Source: Astrocystis sublimbata (taxonomy: Eukaryota; Ascomycota; Sordariomycetes; Xylariales; Xylariaceae). Taken from it: 64,000 bases of DNA. The notes beneath the pieces are model-generated. The model did no database searches. It saw only the letters and a program-made list of their open reading frames with translations, and had not been told where the DNA came from. Shown here one piece after another: positions 23,501 to 35,283 of this stretch. The position numbers were made by a program, and so were the translations under genes. The stretch lies in assembly GCA_022453515.1 (NCBI GenBank), contig JAJNNY010000036.1, positions 1 to 64,000 of the forward strand, read 5' to 3'. Every line of letters starts with the position of its first letter. Positions within the stretch are counted from its first letter, which is position 1.

Positions 23501-26500
23501 AATCTTTTATGGGAGGTCATTTTAGGCATGCTGACGTATTATCCCGCACAGCATGGCCAGAACGAAGCTTATGAAAGCCTATGGGAACATGACAAGCTGG
23601 GTCTCAAAACTGCTCTCAACCGTATGTGAATTTTAAACCCCCTGCCCCCCTCGCCATGTTTTGAAGGCCTGAACTGCTTGGGCTAGCTGTATTTCCCCTG
23701 AAATATTTGCAAGTCACTATTCGATAGGGGCATTGCGTCCTCTGTGAAAGTTACTAACTCGGTCGTTTGATAGATGTGGCTGTGTCCGGTAACAGCTGGC
23801 ATAGTAACGCCACCACGCCCCTTATGACAGCCATTGACCGAGGCAATACAATCCTTGTGATCAAGTTGCTCGAAGCCGGTGCTAAACCAGAAATTGACTT
23901 CGACAGCTGGCTACAAGGCGCAAAATTCTCCTTTGAGAATCAGCTTGGCGTAGGTCTTCCCCGAAACGATCATCTTCCATGTTAACCTTATGATCATTGT
24001 CTCTTCATATACGTTGTCGAGCCCATCATCGATTTTCATCTCGTTGAAATATAAAAAATGATTGGTTCGTGGCTGATTGCAGGGCCATTGGCTGACTTGA
24101 ATCTAGGACTTCGACGCGAACCAGAAGAAGTTCCAGGAGGGAACAGAACAGCCTATGATAGTCGCAATACGCTCGTCCACGCCAGAACTAGCCGTGGAGC
24201 TTCTCGAAAGGGGGGTTGATCCAAATCCACTTACAAAAGCAAGCTGGAACGTAATTCGCAATGAGTGGTCACGTCGTTACAATCAAGGCAAGAGTGCCCT
24301 TGATCTTGTGAAGACCTTGTTGCGCGAACTTCGCAATTACGAGGGGGAGCCAGCCTTAACTGCACCCAAAAACGAACTTTTCGAAAACAATGACTCTGAT
24401 CCGCTGTCCAATACCAATGAGCCACGAGGAGCCTCGGAATTCCTTTCGCAGTTCGAGACAGGCACATAGTATGTTATCCTCTTTCTTCGCCTGGTTATCC
24501 CATCTAGTCTCTGTTGCGATTTTTAGCAATTGCAGAGACCTTGTCTTGTGCTTTCTATGGCTTGAATATCCTAGAGTGGTCTCAAGAATGTGATAACTAA
24601 TTCAGAGTGTCGCAGCAAACACTGGCTCGTCTCTGCCGACATCGAGTCGAAGATAGCGGGCCATAAGCAGGCCATGGAGACTTTCAAGAGGGAATCGGAG
24701 CAGGGAAATGCCTCGAAGGGACTTGCCGAAAAGAAGGAGGCGATCCAAGATATTGTGTCACAGCTCGAAAAGGTTAAGGCTGCTCTCCTTGAGAAGGGCG
24801 CCAAAACCTTCAAAGAGCTATATCCCGACATTGAGTGCATGCCAGGAACCCCAGATGCCAGCAATGAAAAACCACCACAAGCTCCGACTACATACAGCCT
24901 GTCGTTCACATTTCAAGGTGTGAAAGATCTAACAGCAAACCGTAATGAGGCGTACTTGCAACTGTAAGTATTGTCCTGACCATTGTCACAAACAATGCTG
25001 TTACTGCAACAAACTCTGACATTATCTAGATTCGAAGCGGCTTGGGCCGGCGACCTGGAGAAAATCAAATCATTAACACTTGTACCTTGGGGTCCTGATA
25101 AGAATGAACCGCCACTGAAAATTGCGATAATAGACTCAGTGCGCAACACTCCGTTCTCTCTCGCGTTCTTGAAGGGGCATTTTGAAGTGGCCCAAGCAAT
25201 TCTTAAGATCGTGCAGGCACAATGGTCACCGGACGAGCAGGAAAAAGCCCGGTTCAGGATGACGAACCCTGAAAGTGATGCAGAGTCTCGCGAGGAATCT
25301 GACGTGAGCGACAACGAAAGCGACCCTGAAATCTACAAGGAGATTGTCAATGACCAGTTCACCATCGACAATATTGGACAGGTATCTATGCAGGTCAAAA
25401 GCAATGTTTTGCCACTGGCATTCACCAGCTGGTCAACCCCAACATTCGAGATGCGGGGCGACAAGGTCAAGAACACCACGTTGAATCTTTCGGATCCTCT
25501 CAGCTTTGCAATGACTCAGAACGATACGCATCGCTTCACCTTCCTCCTGGATACGTACACCCGTCTCTCTAGCAACATGCCCGAGCGTGATGACGAGGAA
25601 CAGCCCAGCAAATTCTTCGCCTTTCCGAGACATCATTTTGAGAAAGCTATCCAATCCGGTCGTACCAACATGCTTGCTGAGGTGATCCGGCGGTTTGGGG
25701 CCGGTATTCCACTCGAAGATCTTGTGAAGAAGAGCGGAACAGAGATGAAGGTTAAACCTCGTTACTATCAGGGACTAACAGTCTATGGCAAGAAGCGAGC
25801 TGACTGGGCCAACGCGGGTCGTAATCTAGTCGTCAAGGCTACGGGAAGTCAAGTTCCGCCTTTGCTGACAGCTGCGCTGGAGGGCTCACTCGATTCTGTT
25901 GAATGGTTCATGGGAGATGCGCCAATGAGACATTATCAAGATTTCGGCAAGTCCAAAGTCGCCAAGGAAGATCAGCGATTGAAGCACCTCAACGAGTCAG
26001 CAGGTGGCTTCAACAGAGCTATCGCAAAATGGCTTGGAATACAGAGTAAGTTGCTTCCCCACAAGTCAAGCCATGTAGCTAACAAGATGCAGACGACTTT
26101 GTCATTCACTGTGCCGTGCTAGGACCGCTTGGAGATGACACCAACAAGCTGCTCGAGTACTTGATCAAAGTCTGCCCGTCATCCCTTGAAGCGAAGTCAG
26201 AACAAGGGCACACTCCTCTATTTTTGGCGTGCCTTCTGGGTAGAGTTCAATTCGCCAAGACGCTGATTCAAGCTGGCGCCGATCAGTCGGTCAAAGACAA
26301 GGAATTCAACAACCTCCTCCATGCCTGTCTTACGAACAACCCGAAGCCTAATGACCAGTTCCGACAAATGTTGGAACTGTTCGATCCGGACCTGCGATCC
26401 CACATGTTCCGCCAGCGGAACCACCTCTCTGAGGGCGGTGATACTCCTCTCCACTACTGGCTGAAGCTTGCCAACGAGCTCCGCTACGAATACACGTGGA

Positions 26501-27141
26501 ACGCGTCTTATACTTATAACCGGAGGACCATGATGGATGAGAATTCCGACAACGTCAAGCTCCTGCGCATCCTGCTAGAGTTCTCCAAGGGAGAGGAGCT
26601 CGAGATGCTGAACGGGTCCGGCGACACGGTGCTTCACACCGCCGTCGTGCGATCCCTGCCAGAGCACAGCAGGGTACTCCTCGAGCAGAATACCAAGCTC
26701 CTCTACCGCGAGAACACCGTCGGCCGCACGCCGGGCGAGATTGCCAACGACATATTCACCAACTCGAGTGTCGAGGGACTCGATTCAATCGAGGTCAACA
26801 CCCACATGTCGAGCCAACAGCTGCTTGATAAGCATATGTCATTCTTCGCGCTCGACGATGCAAAGCCCAAGAAAACGCGCAAGGTCGCGACCTGGGATAT
26901 TATCCGAGAGCACCTTGCTGCATCAGAGGGGAAACGACGTCTTGTGAGTCTCAACGAGGCGAACGATGTCGCTAAAAGGCTGGGCGAGAGCTACTCTTGG
27001 CAACGCTACTACACGGCGAGGACGAAGAATACTGAGGATGACGCGGAAGGAGAGGCGGATAAGGAGGAGGTCAAGGAGACTGATTTCGCCAGTTCCAACT
27101 ACCAGTCCCGCAGGTACCAGGCCTGGGAGACTGAGGATTAA
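20551..27141 (+). CDS. Large ankyrin-repeat protein with candidate nucleotidyltransferase-like head
   Basis: Sixteen exons can be placed by eye: 20551-21043, 21116-21271, 21330-21358, 21409-21828, 21912-22041, 22127-22171, 22229-22266, 22325-22453, 22509-23099, 23180-23494, 23552-23621, 23774-23949, 24107-24468, 24616-24963, 25030-26045 and 26093-27141. They sum to 5367 bases with every phase consistent (1788 residues plus stop). The N-terminal 160 residues are a conserved fungal helical leader. Next comes LAAGSSVVNCLLP..., SDVDLFLYGL, VQVVLRVYKS-like sequence and LTGFDIDCSGAAYDG, a GS..DxD..DxD arrangement like nucleotidyltransferase-fold enzymes. Ankyrin repeats begin near exon 9 (TGRTPLHLAVTSS; DGRTALHLAAARGN), are interrupted by an acidic linker (DDEDEEDGELVDDESLED), and resume in exons 12-16. 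The C-terminus is acidic. Such multi-exon proteins recur in filamentous fungi with no assigned role; the enzymatic head is an inference. Confidence 0.85.
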
Positions 27142-28182
27142 GAGTCTTGAAGTGGTCTCTGAGGACTTCATGATAGGAAGTGCCCCTGGGGTCAGTCAGG
27201 AGAAGGGTTTTTGGTTTACGATAAGGATGTCTAGGTACACAGCTTGCTATGGGACTCGCACTTCACCTACCCTCTCATTGTCGCATGTAAAATGCCAACG
27301 TTCGCTCCCAGCAGGCGCTACCGATAGCACTCATTCATATAAGTGTTTGATTGATGATGAACCAATCGAGGGGACCTCTGATACGTGATTATGATGTTTT
27401 GAGATCTGTGTGGAAGTAGATTTTCATATATTAATCATTTCAAAAGGTAAACATAAACACGATCCGACAATGCAGCTTGATTCTTTCCGTGTGTGCTTAT
27501 ATTTGAGAACCATGACATGCTCCCTTTCTGATGCAGATACAAATGAACGTCAAAGACAGTCAATCAGGGGCCAACAGATCGCATTGGTAGTTCCAAGTAG
27601 GGCAGGCTTTTCCAAGGCTTGACTCGAGAATGCTACGGACCGTACTTCAGTCTAGGCGCAAAAGCATAGACGCTCTTGCCCCTTTAACCACTCATCGAGG
27701 AAGGAGAACCTTTTGCTTGCGCTTACGCTGTTTTGACACATTAGGTAGGTACCTACTAAAGTGACTGATTGTTATGGTAAAGCTTGGACCATTATGGAGA
27801 AAAACTGCCACGCAACCTTTCGATACAATATTATAACATAATATCTATCTCCTCTTCGCCGACACGGTTGGCCAAATAAACATCCTGTTCCATTGTTTCT
27901 ATATCGATATCGGAGTGCTTTTCACTCCATACACGCGATGGACACCCACTCGAATAAGCGGACCGCCCCTTCCGTCGTGGATCTCTCCATGCACGAAGAC
28001 GTCTGCTCGACCCAGATTCTCGTACAAAGTAATATTGTCACCGCAGGGCTGGCGGGCATTGTCCGGACCAATACGGATAAGGCGCGATGTGATCAGTCAG
28101 TAATTACATACCTAGTAAAACACTCCCTTCTTCTTGAGGTTCTCAATCTCACAACCGCGATTTATTCAGGTATAAAGAGACG
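27142..28182. other. Intergenic region
   Basis: No supported gene. It includes a 12-base palindrome GTAGGTACCTAC at 27745-27756. A short open stretch from ATG 27938 (about 60 codons) could not be joined in phase to the next gene through any plausible intron, because the GTATAA after the TTCAG at 28170 gives a stop. Confidence 0.4.
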
Positions 28183-28515
28183 ATGATGCAGCACCAAGGT
28201 TCCGAACTCCAAAAGAACCCAACAGCCTACGTACAACTCGCACCTCCTCCTCCCGACCATCACAGCACCCAGGGAGCGACTGTCCCTAATATCCTCAGCG
28301 CGGCGACTCAAAACGAATACTTCCGCGACTCCGTTTACGAAATGCCGAAAGGTCAGGACTCCAGGTATCACGATCTCAAGAACTTAGGGTGGCTTCTCTT
28401 CCTGCCGCTCTACGTCGCCCTGTTCTTGGGGCTTGGCTGTATGTGCATACGATCCTGTCGTGGGCGATGGGCTAGGCACAAGGTCAAGGAACTTGACGAG
28501 GAAAGCAGCGTCTGA
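28183..28515 (+). CDS. Small single-pass membrane protein, unknown function
   Basis: 110 codons. It has a hydrophilic, Gln/Pro-rich N-terminal half (VQLAPPPPDHH) and one strong transmembrane segment near residues 69-90 (LGWLLFLPLYVALFLGLGCM). This is followed by a Cys/Arg-rich juxtamembrane stretch (CIRSCRGRWARHK) and a short acidic tail (KELDEESSV). With no N-terminal signal, the positive flank suggests the C-terminus faces the cytosol. Proximal Cys residues after the membrane span could be palmitoylated (inference). There are two ATGs in tandem at the start. An unrecognised upstream exon is possible. Coding status rests on frame length and composition only. Confidence 0.45.
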   Translation: MMQHQGSELQKNPTAYVQLAPPPPDHHSTQGATVPNILSAATQNEYFRDSVYEMPKGQDSRYHDLKNLGWLLFLPLYVALFLGLGCMCIRSCRGRWARHKVKELDEESSV

Positions 28516-30719
28516 AAGGCCGGGGCATCGCGGCCGTATGACGGATTTCTTTTACGGAAAATTGCCCACAGTCTCTGGTCTCGATGGGATGTGTTCTGAT
28601 CAGCAACGATGACAACCTGGGCAGAGATCGCGTGGCGGCTCATGCGGGAATTGCTCGGCTGTTATTGTTCGTTTGTGTAATCCGGTTGCTGATGGGAAAC
28701 TTCTGGGATAGGCTTTCTCGCTGTGCTTGAAGAGACTTCTGTGCCCGAGTGTCGGAGTAAATTACCGTACTATGGATAAGTAGTTATACGAAGCATTTTA
28801 TCTCCTAATGGTCTTGCCATGATTCACGTTTGTCTCCATGTCCGGGTGAACCCGCGCGAGTGTTGACTCGTAGGATATCCATCTTGGACTATGCGTCGAC
28901 GTATATCAGGGGCTGATCAGTCAAGACACGTCGCATTACTACTTTCTATACAACCAATGCCAGGGCAATCCCGCTGGCCGTGTGAGTCAAACATTGTACC
29001 TTGATTTTCAAAAGCACTGAGATTAGATCGATTTCACGAGCTGCACAGCACTTCCATGACCGGCACAGACACTTGCGCTGAAAATTCCTTGCCCAACCTA
29101 AGTAATACCAGTTCGATTTTATGTGTTTGGCTATCAATATATTCAATCGGAGACCTAGTAGACCGAACATCGTGCACCACAACGCCCCCCACCGCTCTCG
29201 GCTCCCATTTACCAATTCAGAATAGCGGTGTCATTTCAGGGTCTCATCCCGGAATCTGAAGCATCGGATTGTCCGACTCATACCCGCTGCAGTACCACGT
29301 CATACCTTCTCTAAAGTAGGTAGGTAATTATCTGCGCAGCTGTGTGTGACAACCTGGGATCAGTGCAACTTACCAATCGTGTAGTATACCGTTGTTGTGA
29401 CTCATATGAATATTCCTGTGCGCGCCAAATTATCTCCCGGATGTTGGAGGATATAACGGAGTTAGGAAATTTCTTCGAATTCGATGACCTGAATTCGTCA
29501 CATTTCAAGTGTCACAATATTGTTCGGCGGCAGTTGATCGGTAGGTCCGTGGGGAACCAAGGACCCCTCATTTGAATTCCACCTCGGCCGCTTGTTCATG
29601 TGCTGCAGTAGTCGCAACGCTTAAAATTGTTGAAGGCAAAATGGCTTTGCCGCGCTTATACGAATAGCGATTTGCCAAGATACGTCCATCAACTGTACTT
29701 TACGTATTGAGCAAGACGCGACACTAAGTTCGCTCTGCGAAAATGTCCAACTCTCGGTTTTCGCTATGTTTTACGCGTATGCTCTAGATAATTGGAGCCA
29801 TAACACCGTCATGGGTCCTTCGCATTACTTGACCTGTTGGAGTATAATATAATCCAATTTTCGAACATTTGATGCCCTTTGATTCGTTGTTCAATCTGGG
29901 TTTTATGATGCTATTCTACGCTAGTGAGCTATGAGTTTACGCCAGTAAGTTGTTGTTCTTCGAATCCTGTCGGCCTACAGGCCCCGGGCGAGAGGCATAG
30001 AGGGCGAGGAGGGTAACACAACTGCATTGGTTAAACAACAGTAAATATGTACGAGTATGTGAAGCCATCACGGCCCGTGCGAAAGTGGAGCACGACCTTT
30101 TGCGTATGGGATGCTGACAGTGGACAATCGTACTTACTTTCATCAATTTTCTTCGGATTTATCGACTGCGCCGCTTAGTCACATCCTACTTCGTCAATAC
30201 AGGCTGTAACTTGCGAACGGTCAATGCTAAGCCAAGGATTCATCGTCCAAATTTGATTCGATCGGCAGGGTGCTTTCCAAATGTGCCGGCTATACAGCTT
30301 AAGACCGACTGCTATATTGCTGCAAATTCCAGCACAGATCTTAATCATCTCAAACTTATCGGACTTAAATCCAACCACCTCACACGTGCGTGCAACGGCA
30401 TCGTAGTTATTTGCGCACATCGCAACGAAGACTCCATTAGTAAGTGACTGCGAGATGTGACCACAAAGCCATCATGCCAGGTTAGTGGGTTTTCGGCCGA
30501 TTGCCAGTCGGGGCCTAGTACGACTCCAGCAAGTCGTGCATAACGTCATGCCAGGGAAAGCTAGGCGATAGATGCTTCATACGATCTTATCGCCGGCTGT
30601 TGAGGCCATATAAATGGCAGCGTAGACCCTTCGTCCTTCGACTCGACTCCTCCAAATTGCAAGCTCGCTTTCCTGCCCCCAAAAATTAATAATAGTTCAA
30701 CGAAAGACACTCCGCGACC
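28516..30719. other. Gene-poor intergenic stretch (2.2 kb)
   Basis: Read on both strands, only short open stretches (under 90 codons) without family likeness are present. The last 150 bases, with ATATAAATG at about 30609-30617 and a CT-rich leader, look like the promoter of the dehydrogenase gene. Confidence 0.45.
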
Positions 30720-32132
30720 ATGGCTGATATCAAGTTCCAAGGCTGGTTGGGCCACAGTCCCGATGCAGTGAACGGCAAGATGGAGTGGGGTTCATATGAG
30801 CCTAAGAAATGGACTGAAGATGATGTTGACATCGAAATCTCGCACTGCGGCATCTGTGGTTCTGACCTCCACACGCTGCGTTCTGGCTGGGGTCCTACCA
30901 AGTACCGTAAGTTTGACTCTCCACGAGCCTATTCGTCGGAAGGGCGATAGACTAATTTCAGACAGCTTGCTGTGTTGGTCATGAAATCGTTGGCAAGGCC
31001 GTGCGTGTTGGCAGCAATGTGAAGCATGTCAAGGTTGGCGACCGAGTAGGTGTAGGCGCGCAGGCCCGAACCTGTCAAGAGCCAGACTGCCCTGAGTGCG
31101 CTTCCGGAAACGACACTTACTGTGCGCGCTTGATGGTCAACACCTACGCGGGCCAGTTTCCCAACGACGAGGGCAAGTCATACGGCGGATACGCAGACTA
31201 TAATCGAACAAATCAACAGTTCGTGATTCCAATTCCAGAGGGGTTACGCTCGGCAGACGCTGCGCCCATGCTGTGCGGAGGAGTCACTGTATACTCGCCA
31301 CTTAGGAGGGCTGGAGTGGTATGTGCCTCTTGTTGCTATTTGCTCCCTGATTTAGCAAGTCTCTAGAACACCGGATTTCTTATCAGAGGATCCTTCAATC
31401 TTGCATCAAATGACAGGACTGATATTGAGTTCGCAGGGACCAGGAAAGACTGTTGGCATTGTTGGTGTTGGTGGACTTGGACATTTCGCAGTCATGTTCG
31501 CTAAGGCCATGGGCGCCGACAAGGTCGTTGGCATCTCGAGAAAGAACTCCAAGAGAGAAGACGTCCTGAAGCTCGGTGCCGACGAGTATATTGCCACGGA
31601 TGACGACGAAGACTGGCACAAGAAGCACAGACGAAGCTGTAAGCGATGTCCCGGCTCCCCTGTGATAACGGTCATACTAACCCAATCAAAGTGGATGTTA
31701 TCGTCAGCACAGCTAGTAGCGCAAACATGCCTCTGACACAATACCTCATGCTTCTGAAGAGAGGGGGAGAATTCATCCAAGTAGGGTAAGTAGCTATTGA
31801 GCTAGATGCTCAGGTCCCTTCGCCGCGGTGTCGAGTAATAACTAACTCTGACCATGACCAGAGCTGCCGATGGAGGCGAATTTCCCGCCGTCAACGTCTT
31901 TGTACTTCTCACCAACGGAGTCAAGATTGGCGGCAGTGCTACAGGCGCTCCTTGGGAAATCAAGGAGATGCTGCAGCTTGCGGCGGACAAGGGAATCAAG
32001 TCGTGGGTGGAGGAGCGTCCATTGAAGGAAGCCAACCAGGCCGTACTCGACATGGCAGATGGAAAGGCGCGATACAGATATGTGTTGGTGAACGAGAACT
32101 TTGAGAAGCACGGCACATCAGAGAAGCTGTAA
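30720..32132 (+). CDS. NADP-dependent zinc alcohol dehydrogenase (cinnamyl alcohol dehydrogenase / ADH6-7 type)
   Basis: Reduces aldehydes (cinnamaldehydes, medium-chain and branched aldehydes in the yeast ADH6/7 family) with NADPH in the cytosol. Five exons (30720-30906, 30966-31318, 31437-31638, 31692-31785 and 31862-32132) give 368 residues, the family size. Catalytic zinc motifs are CGICGSDLH and CVGHEIVG. The structural zinc loop holds four cysteines (CQEPDCPECASGNDTYC). The nucleotide-binding motif is GVGGLGHFAV. The following ISRKNSKRED has a basic patch after the second strand instead of an acid, as expected for NADP preference. The first intron uses the second of two nearby AG sites (CAGACAG at 30965), because only that one restores KYPCCVGHE. 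RPF2 follows on the same strand. Confidence 0.93.
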
Positions 32133-32598
32133 GCACGGTCGTAACTGGTAATTGTATAGAAGCTGGTGAGCTGGTTAGATCTGTAGCGATAGAGAACAAC
32201 AAGACTCTGCATATAAGGAACAACAATTAGAGAAATGGAGGTTCACGTTGTCCACTTTATTCCCCGTGCAGCAACAACCAACATACATCAATCAACCTTG
32301 ATGGGCAGTGACCTCACGTAGATGCAATGTGCCCTCTCTAGGCATAATCCTACCCAGACCCTCGAGCACCTCACCGCTTGCTTGATTAGATACAATGCCA
32401 AGACAACCATGAGCTGCTACCCCAAGTGCCAAGCTTGGATCTGCCGGCAGAAAATGCTCCCCGCCTTAAATATTTCAGCAGTATCTACCCGGCGCATCTG
32501 ATGCGACTGCAGCGAGCTTGCCGCAGCCGATCTACTTAGTACCACCTTTGTCTGTTAACATCGCAACACGCCATCCGCCTCGACACCAGTGCTCCATC
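32133..32598. other. Intergenic region between the dehydrogenase gene and RPF2
   Basis: No gene seen; 466 bases hold the dehydrogenase terminator region and the RPF2 promoter. No specific sites were recognised. Confidence 0.5.
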
Positions 32599-33813
32599 AT
32601 GCTTCGAGAGATGTGCGTTAAGATCCGAAAACCTTACCTGCTGTACAATTTGCGCGCTATTTGCTGACTGCTTCCGCTCAGAAAACCCAAAAATGCGCGG
32701 AGCAAGCGCGCTCTTGAGAACAAAGCGCCAAAGATAGTCGAGAACCCAAAATCAACACTCTTCCTGTGCGTTGACCGCCATCTTCTTGCTGATACCTGAG
32801 TGCTGACAAATGTGCGCAGCCGTGGCACCACATGCAGCCAAACTGTCCAGGATGCTCTTGCAGATCTGCATGCGCTGAGACAACCGTGAGTGCTTGCTTC
32901 CAGGCGAATCCGCTGTTCATATAGCCATTGGCTCGACTGACCATACTATCTTAGATTGGCCAAGAAATTCAGCAAGAAGAATGACATTCACCCCTTCGAA
33001 GACCCCTCGTCACTCGTCTTCTTCTCGGAAAAGAACGACACGAGCTTGCTAGTGTTCGGATCGAGCTCCAAGAAGCGCCCAAATACCCTCACATTCGCGC
33101 GCACCTTTGCTTCAAGCCAGATTCTCGACATGTTGGAGCTTCACATAATACCCGAAACATTCCGGACGTTAGCACAGTTCAAGTCGCGCAAGTTTGCTGT
33201 TGGTTTGAGGCCTATGATGTTATTCTCCGGAACTGCATGGGACAGCCCCGTCGCCAACGAATACACGATATTAAAGAGCTTCCTCGTTGATATGTTCAAG
33301 GGGGAGACGGGCAGCGACAAGATTGACGTCGAGGGACTGCAGTACATGGTATCTGTGGCGGCTGATGAGCCAGCTGGCGACGACGTCAAGCCTACCGTTC
33401 ACCTACGACTATATCTTCTTGACACCAAGAGAAGCGGACAGAGGTTGCCACGTATCGAACTAGAGGAGATGGGACCGGTTAGCAAACCCCATAACCTAAC
33501 AACTGGGAAATGCCAACTTTACTAACCCTTGGGTGTGCAGAGAATGGACTTTCGCATAGGTCGCAGCCAACAACCCGACGAAGCAGTGTGGAAGGAAGCC
33601 TCGCGGAAGCCCAAGGTGGGCGTGGAGAAGACCAAGAAGAACATCACCACAGATCTTATGGGCGACAAGATCGGCAGAATTCACGTGGGCAAGCAGGACT
33701 TGAGCGAGATGCAGACGAGGAAGATGAAGGGTTTAAAGCGCAATCGCGACATCGACGGTGCTGCTAGTACAGCGGGTGGTGACGATGATACACAGAAGAG
33801 ACAGAAGCAGTAG
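32599..33813 (+). CDS. RPF2: Ribosome production factor 2 (Brix-domain)
   Basis: Rpf2 works with Rrs1 in the nucleolus to bring the 5S RNP (5S rRNA, Rpl5, Rpl11) into pre-60S particles. Five exons (32599-32612, 32682-32765, 32820-32885, 32955-33477 and 33541-33813) total 319 residues, the usual size. A first exon of only 14 bases encodes MLREI and is easily missed; splicing joins it to KPKNARSKRALENKAPK, the conserved family N-terminus. The Brix core follows (FLRGTTCSQTVQDAL; PFEDPSSLVFFSEKNDTSLLV; KFAVGLRPMMLFSGTAWD). The lysine/arginine-rich C-terminus (MKGLKRNRD; TQKRQKQ) suits nucleolar localisation. Confidence 0.95.
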
Positions 33814-34065
33814 CGATGATGATGAGATATCCAGATATATCACGGTTGTTGACAACGCATGTTTAATAAATGACATTTGCAGCGCTCCTAGTATGTGAGT
33901 GGGGTATCTATCGCAAAATGCACACGCCATATCGTACATAACTTCACTGGTATCTAAGTAGATTCAGAGGCAGACCCTGATATTTCCAGCCGGTGCTGCC
34001 ATTCTACCAGTTCGTGAGACTTTGCCCCACGACTCGATCCACTCTGCTGCTCCTACCGCCTCTGG

Positions 34066-34496
34066 CTACTGAGAAGCCTTGAACTCCCGATACAAGCGCC
34101 CAACAGCCTTCCTACCTTCATTGTCGCCCTGGATCCACTCCTCAGGCGTGAACAAATCGAAGAGCCCGACCTTGTCGAGCAGCGGCAGTGCAGCTTTGAA
34201 ACTTGACTCTAACGCCTCCGTCTTGGCCGTATCTCCGGCCGCGTGCGCCACGTTGTACGTCCGGATGTTAACCAACATAGCCCTGGGTGCGGGTTACTAT
34301 ACGTTAGTATAATGCACCGGTATTGGAGGGAGTAAAATCGCGGATTTGCCTACCCAACTGTGCCAGTCTGCACTTTGCTGCCATCTGGGAGGGTGATTTC
34401 GGGAAACTTGGCGCCGAGTGTGGTTGAGTTCAAATCGGACAGGGCATTCGTGGCGCCGCTGGCGTTGGCGGAGTGGGACGGTTGCGGTGAAGCCAT
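34066..34496 (-). CDS. Short conserved-looking protein, unknown function
   Basis: Two exons, 34354-34496 and 34066-34282, give 119 residues across a 71-base intron (GTAGGC..CAG with TACTAACGT as a clear branch site). The N-terminus is Ser/Ala/Asn-rich (MASPQPSHSANASGATNA). The body reads LGAKFPEITLPDGSKVQTGTVG|A, then a helical stretch (ALESSFKAALPLLDKVGLF) and a C-terminal helix (AVGRLYREFKASQ). No signal peptide, membrane segment or cysteine is present. The compact fold and clean intron suggest a real gene. The name DUF7709 came to mind but was not verified. It is convergent with RPF2, 253 bases apart. Confidence 0.7.
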
Positions 34497-35283
34497 CGTG
34501 GTGGGTGTGTTGATTTTCGATTTGGACTTGGATTATAAGTTGGTGATGCTGGGATCAGGTTTTGTTTATTTATTATAAGTCGCTTTCATGCAGTGTGATG
34601 AGAGGTGCAGCGCATTCTCGGGTGGGTATTTCAATGAGGAAGTAGGATGTATTTGTTTCGATTGCCGGTTCAAACAGTCTTGTAGCATCCTCCTTCCCCT
34701 CTTATAAAATGGATCGACATTCGGACCCGACAGCATCTCCCCGGAGAAACGAGGATCTTGCACACGTGACTAGACTGGCCTAATCATGCCATTCTCTATA
34801 CACCACTTTCATTGGATACAGCAGACTCTTAAAATGCTGATTCGAGAGTCATAAGCTGCATGAAAATAGAAGGATCGTATGATGTGTGTTATTGCCCGGC
34901 TCGCCCGGGGCCGGAATGTGGGCAGTGGGATGGATGCGGCGCGGGCGGTCGTCAGCTACTACCTAGGTACTGCACCCCGCCACATCCCTGCTCGGTGGTT
35001 CCTTAGCGCCAAAATATGCGCCAAAATATTTGGAGTTCGGTGAGGGTTATGACGTCTCTGCCTTCCACAACTTCAATGTTGTCCGCCATCCATGCCCGGC
35101 CGACCGAGGAGGTGAAATGCTGCATGTACGTGGCCTACGGCAGGCGATGCTGCCCACCACCATACCACGCATGCTCCCCTCCGTATCAACTGCTGCCCGC
35201 GCAGGCGGTTCGCGAGCGATACGGCACCCGCATGGACGGACTACAAACCCCCCACGCCCTCGCAAAGACATCCGACCGAGGAA
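34497..35283. other. Intergenic region with TACCTAGGTA palindrome
   Basis: No independent gene. A 10-base palindrome TACCTAGGTA lies at 34960-34969. The GC-rich open sequence from about 35100 to 35283 is in frame with the following gene and may include its true 5' coding part. Confidence 0.4.

Noticed and set aside
27938..28103. Candidate upstream exon of the small membrane protein
   Set aside because: No pair of splice sites joins it in phase to 28183; the obvious TTCAG acceptor gives an immediate stop.
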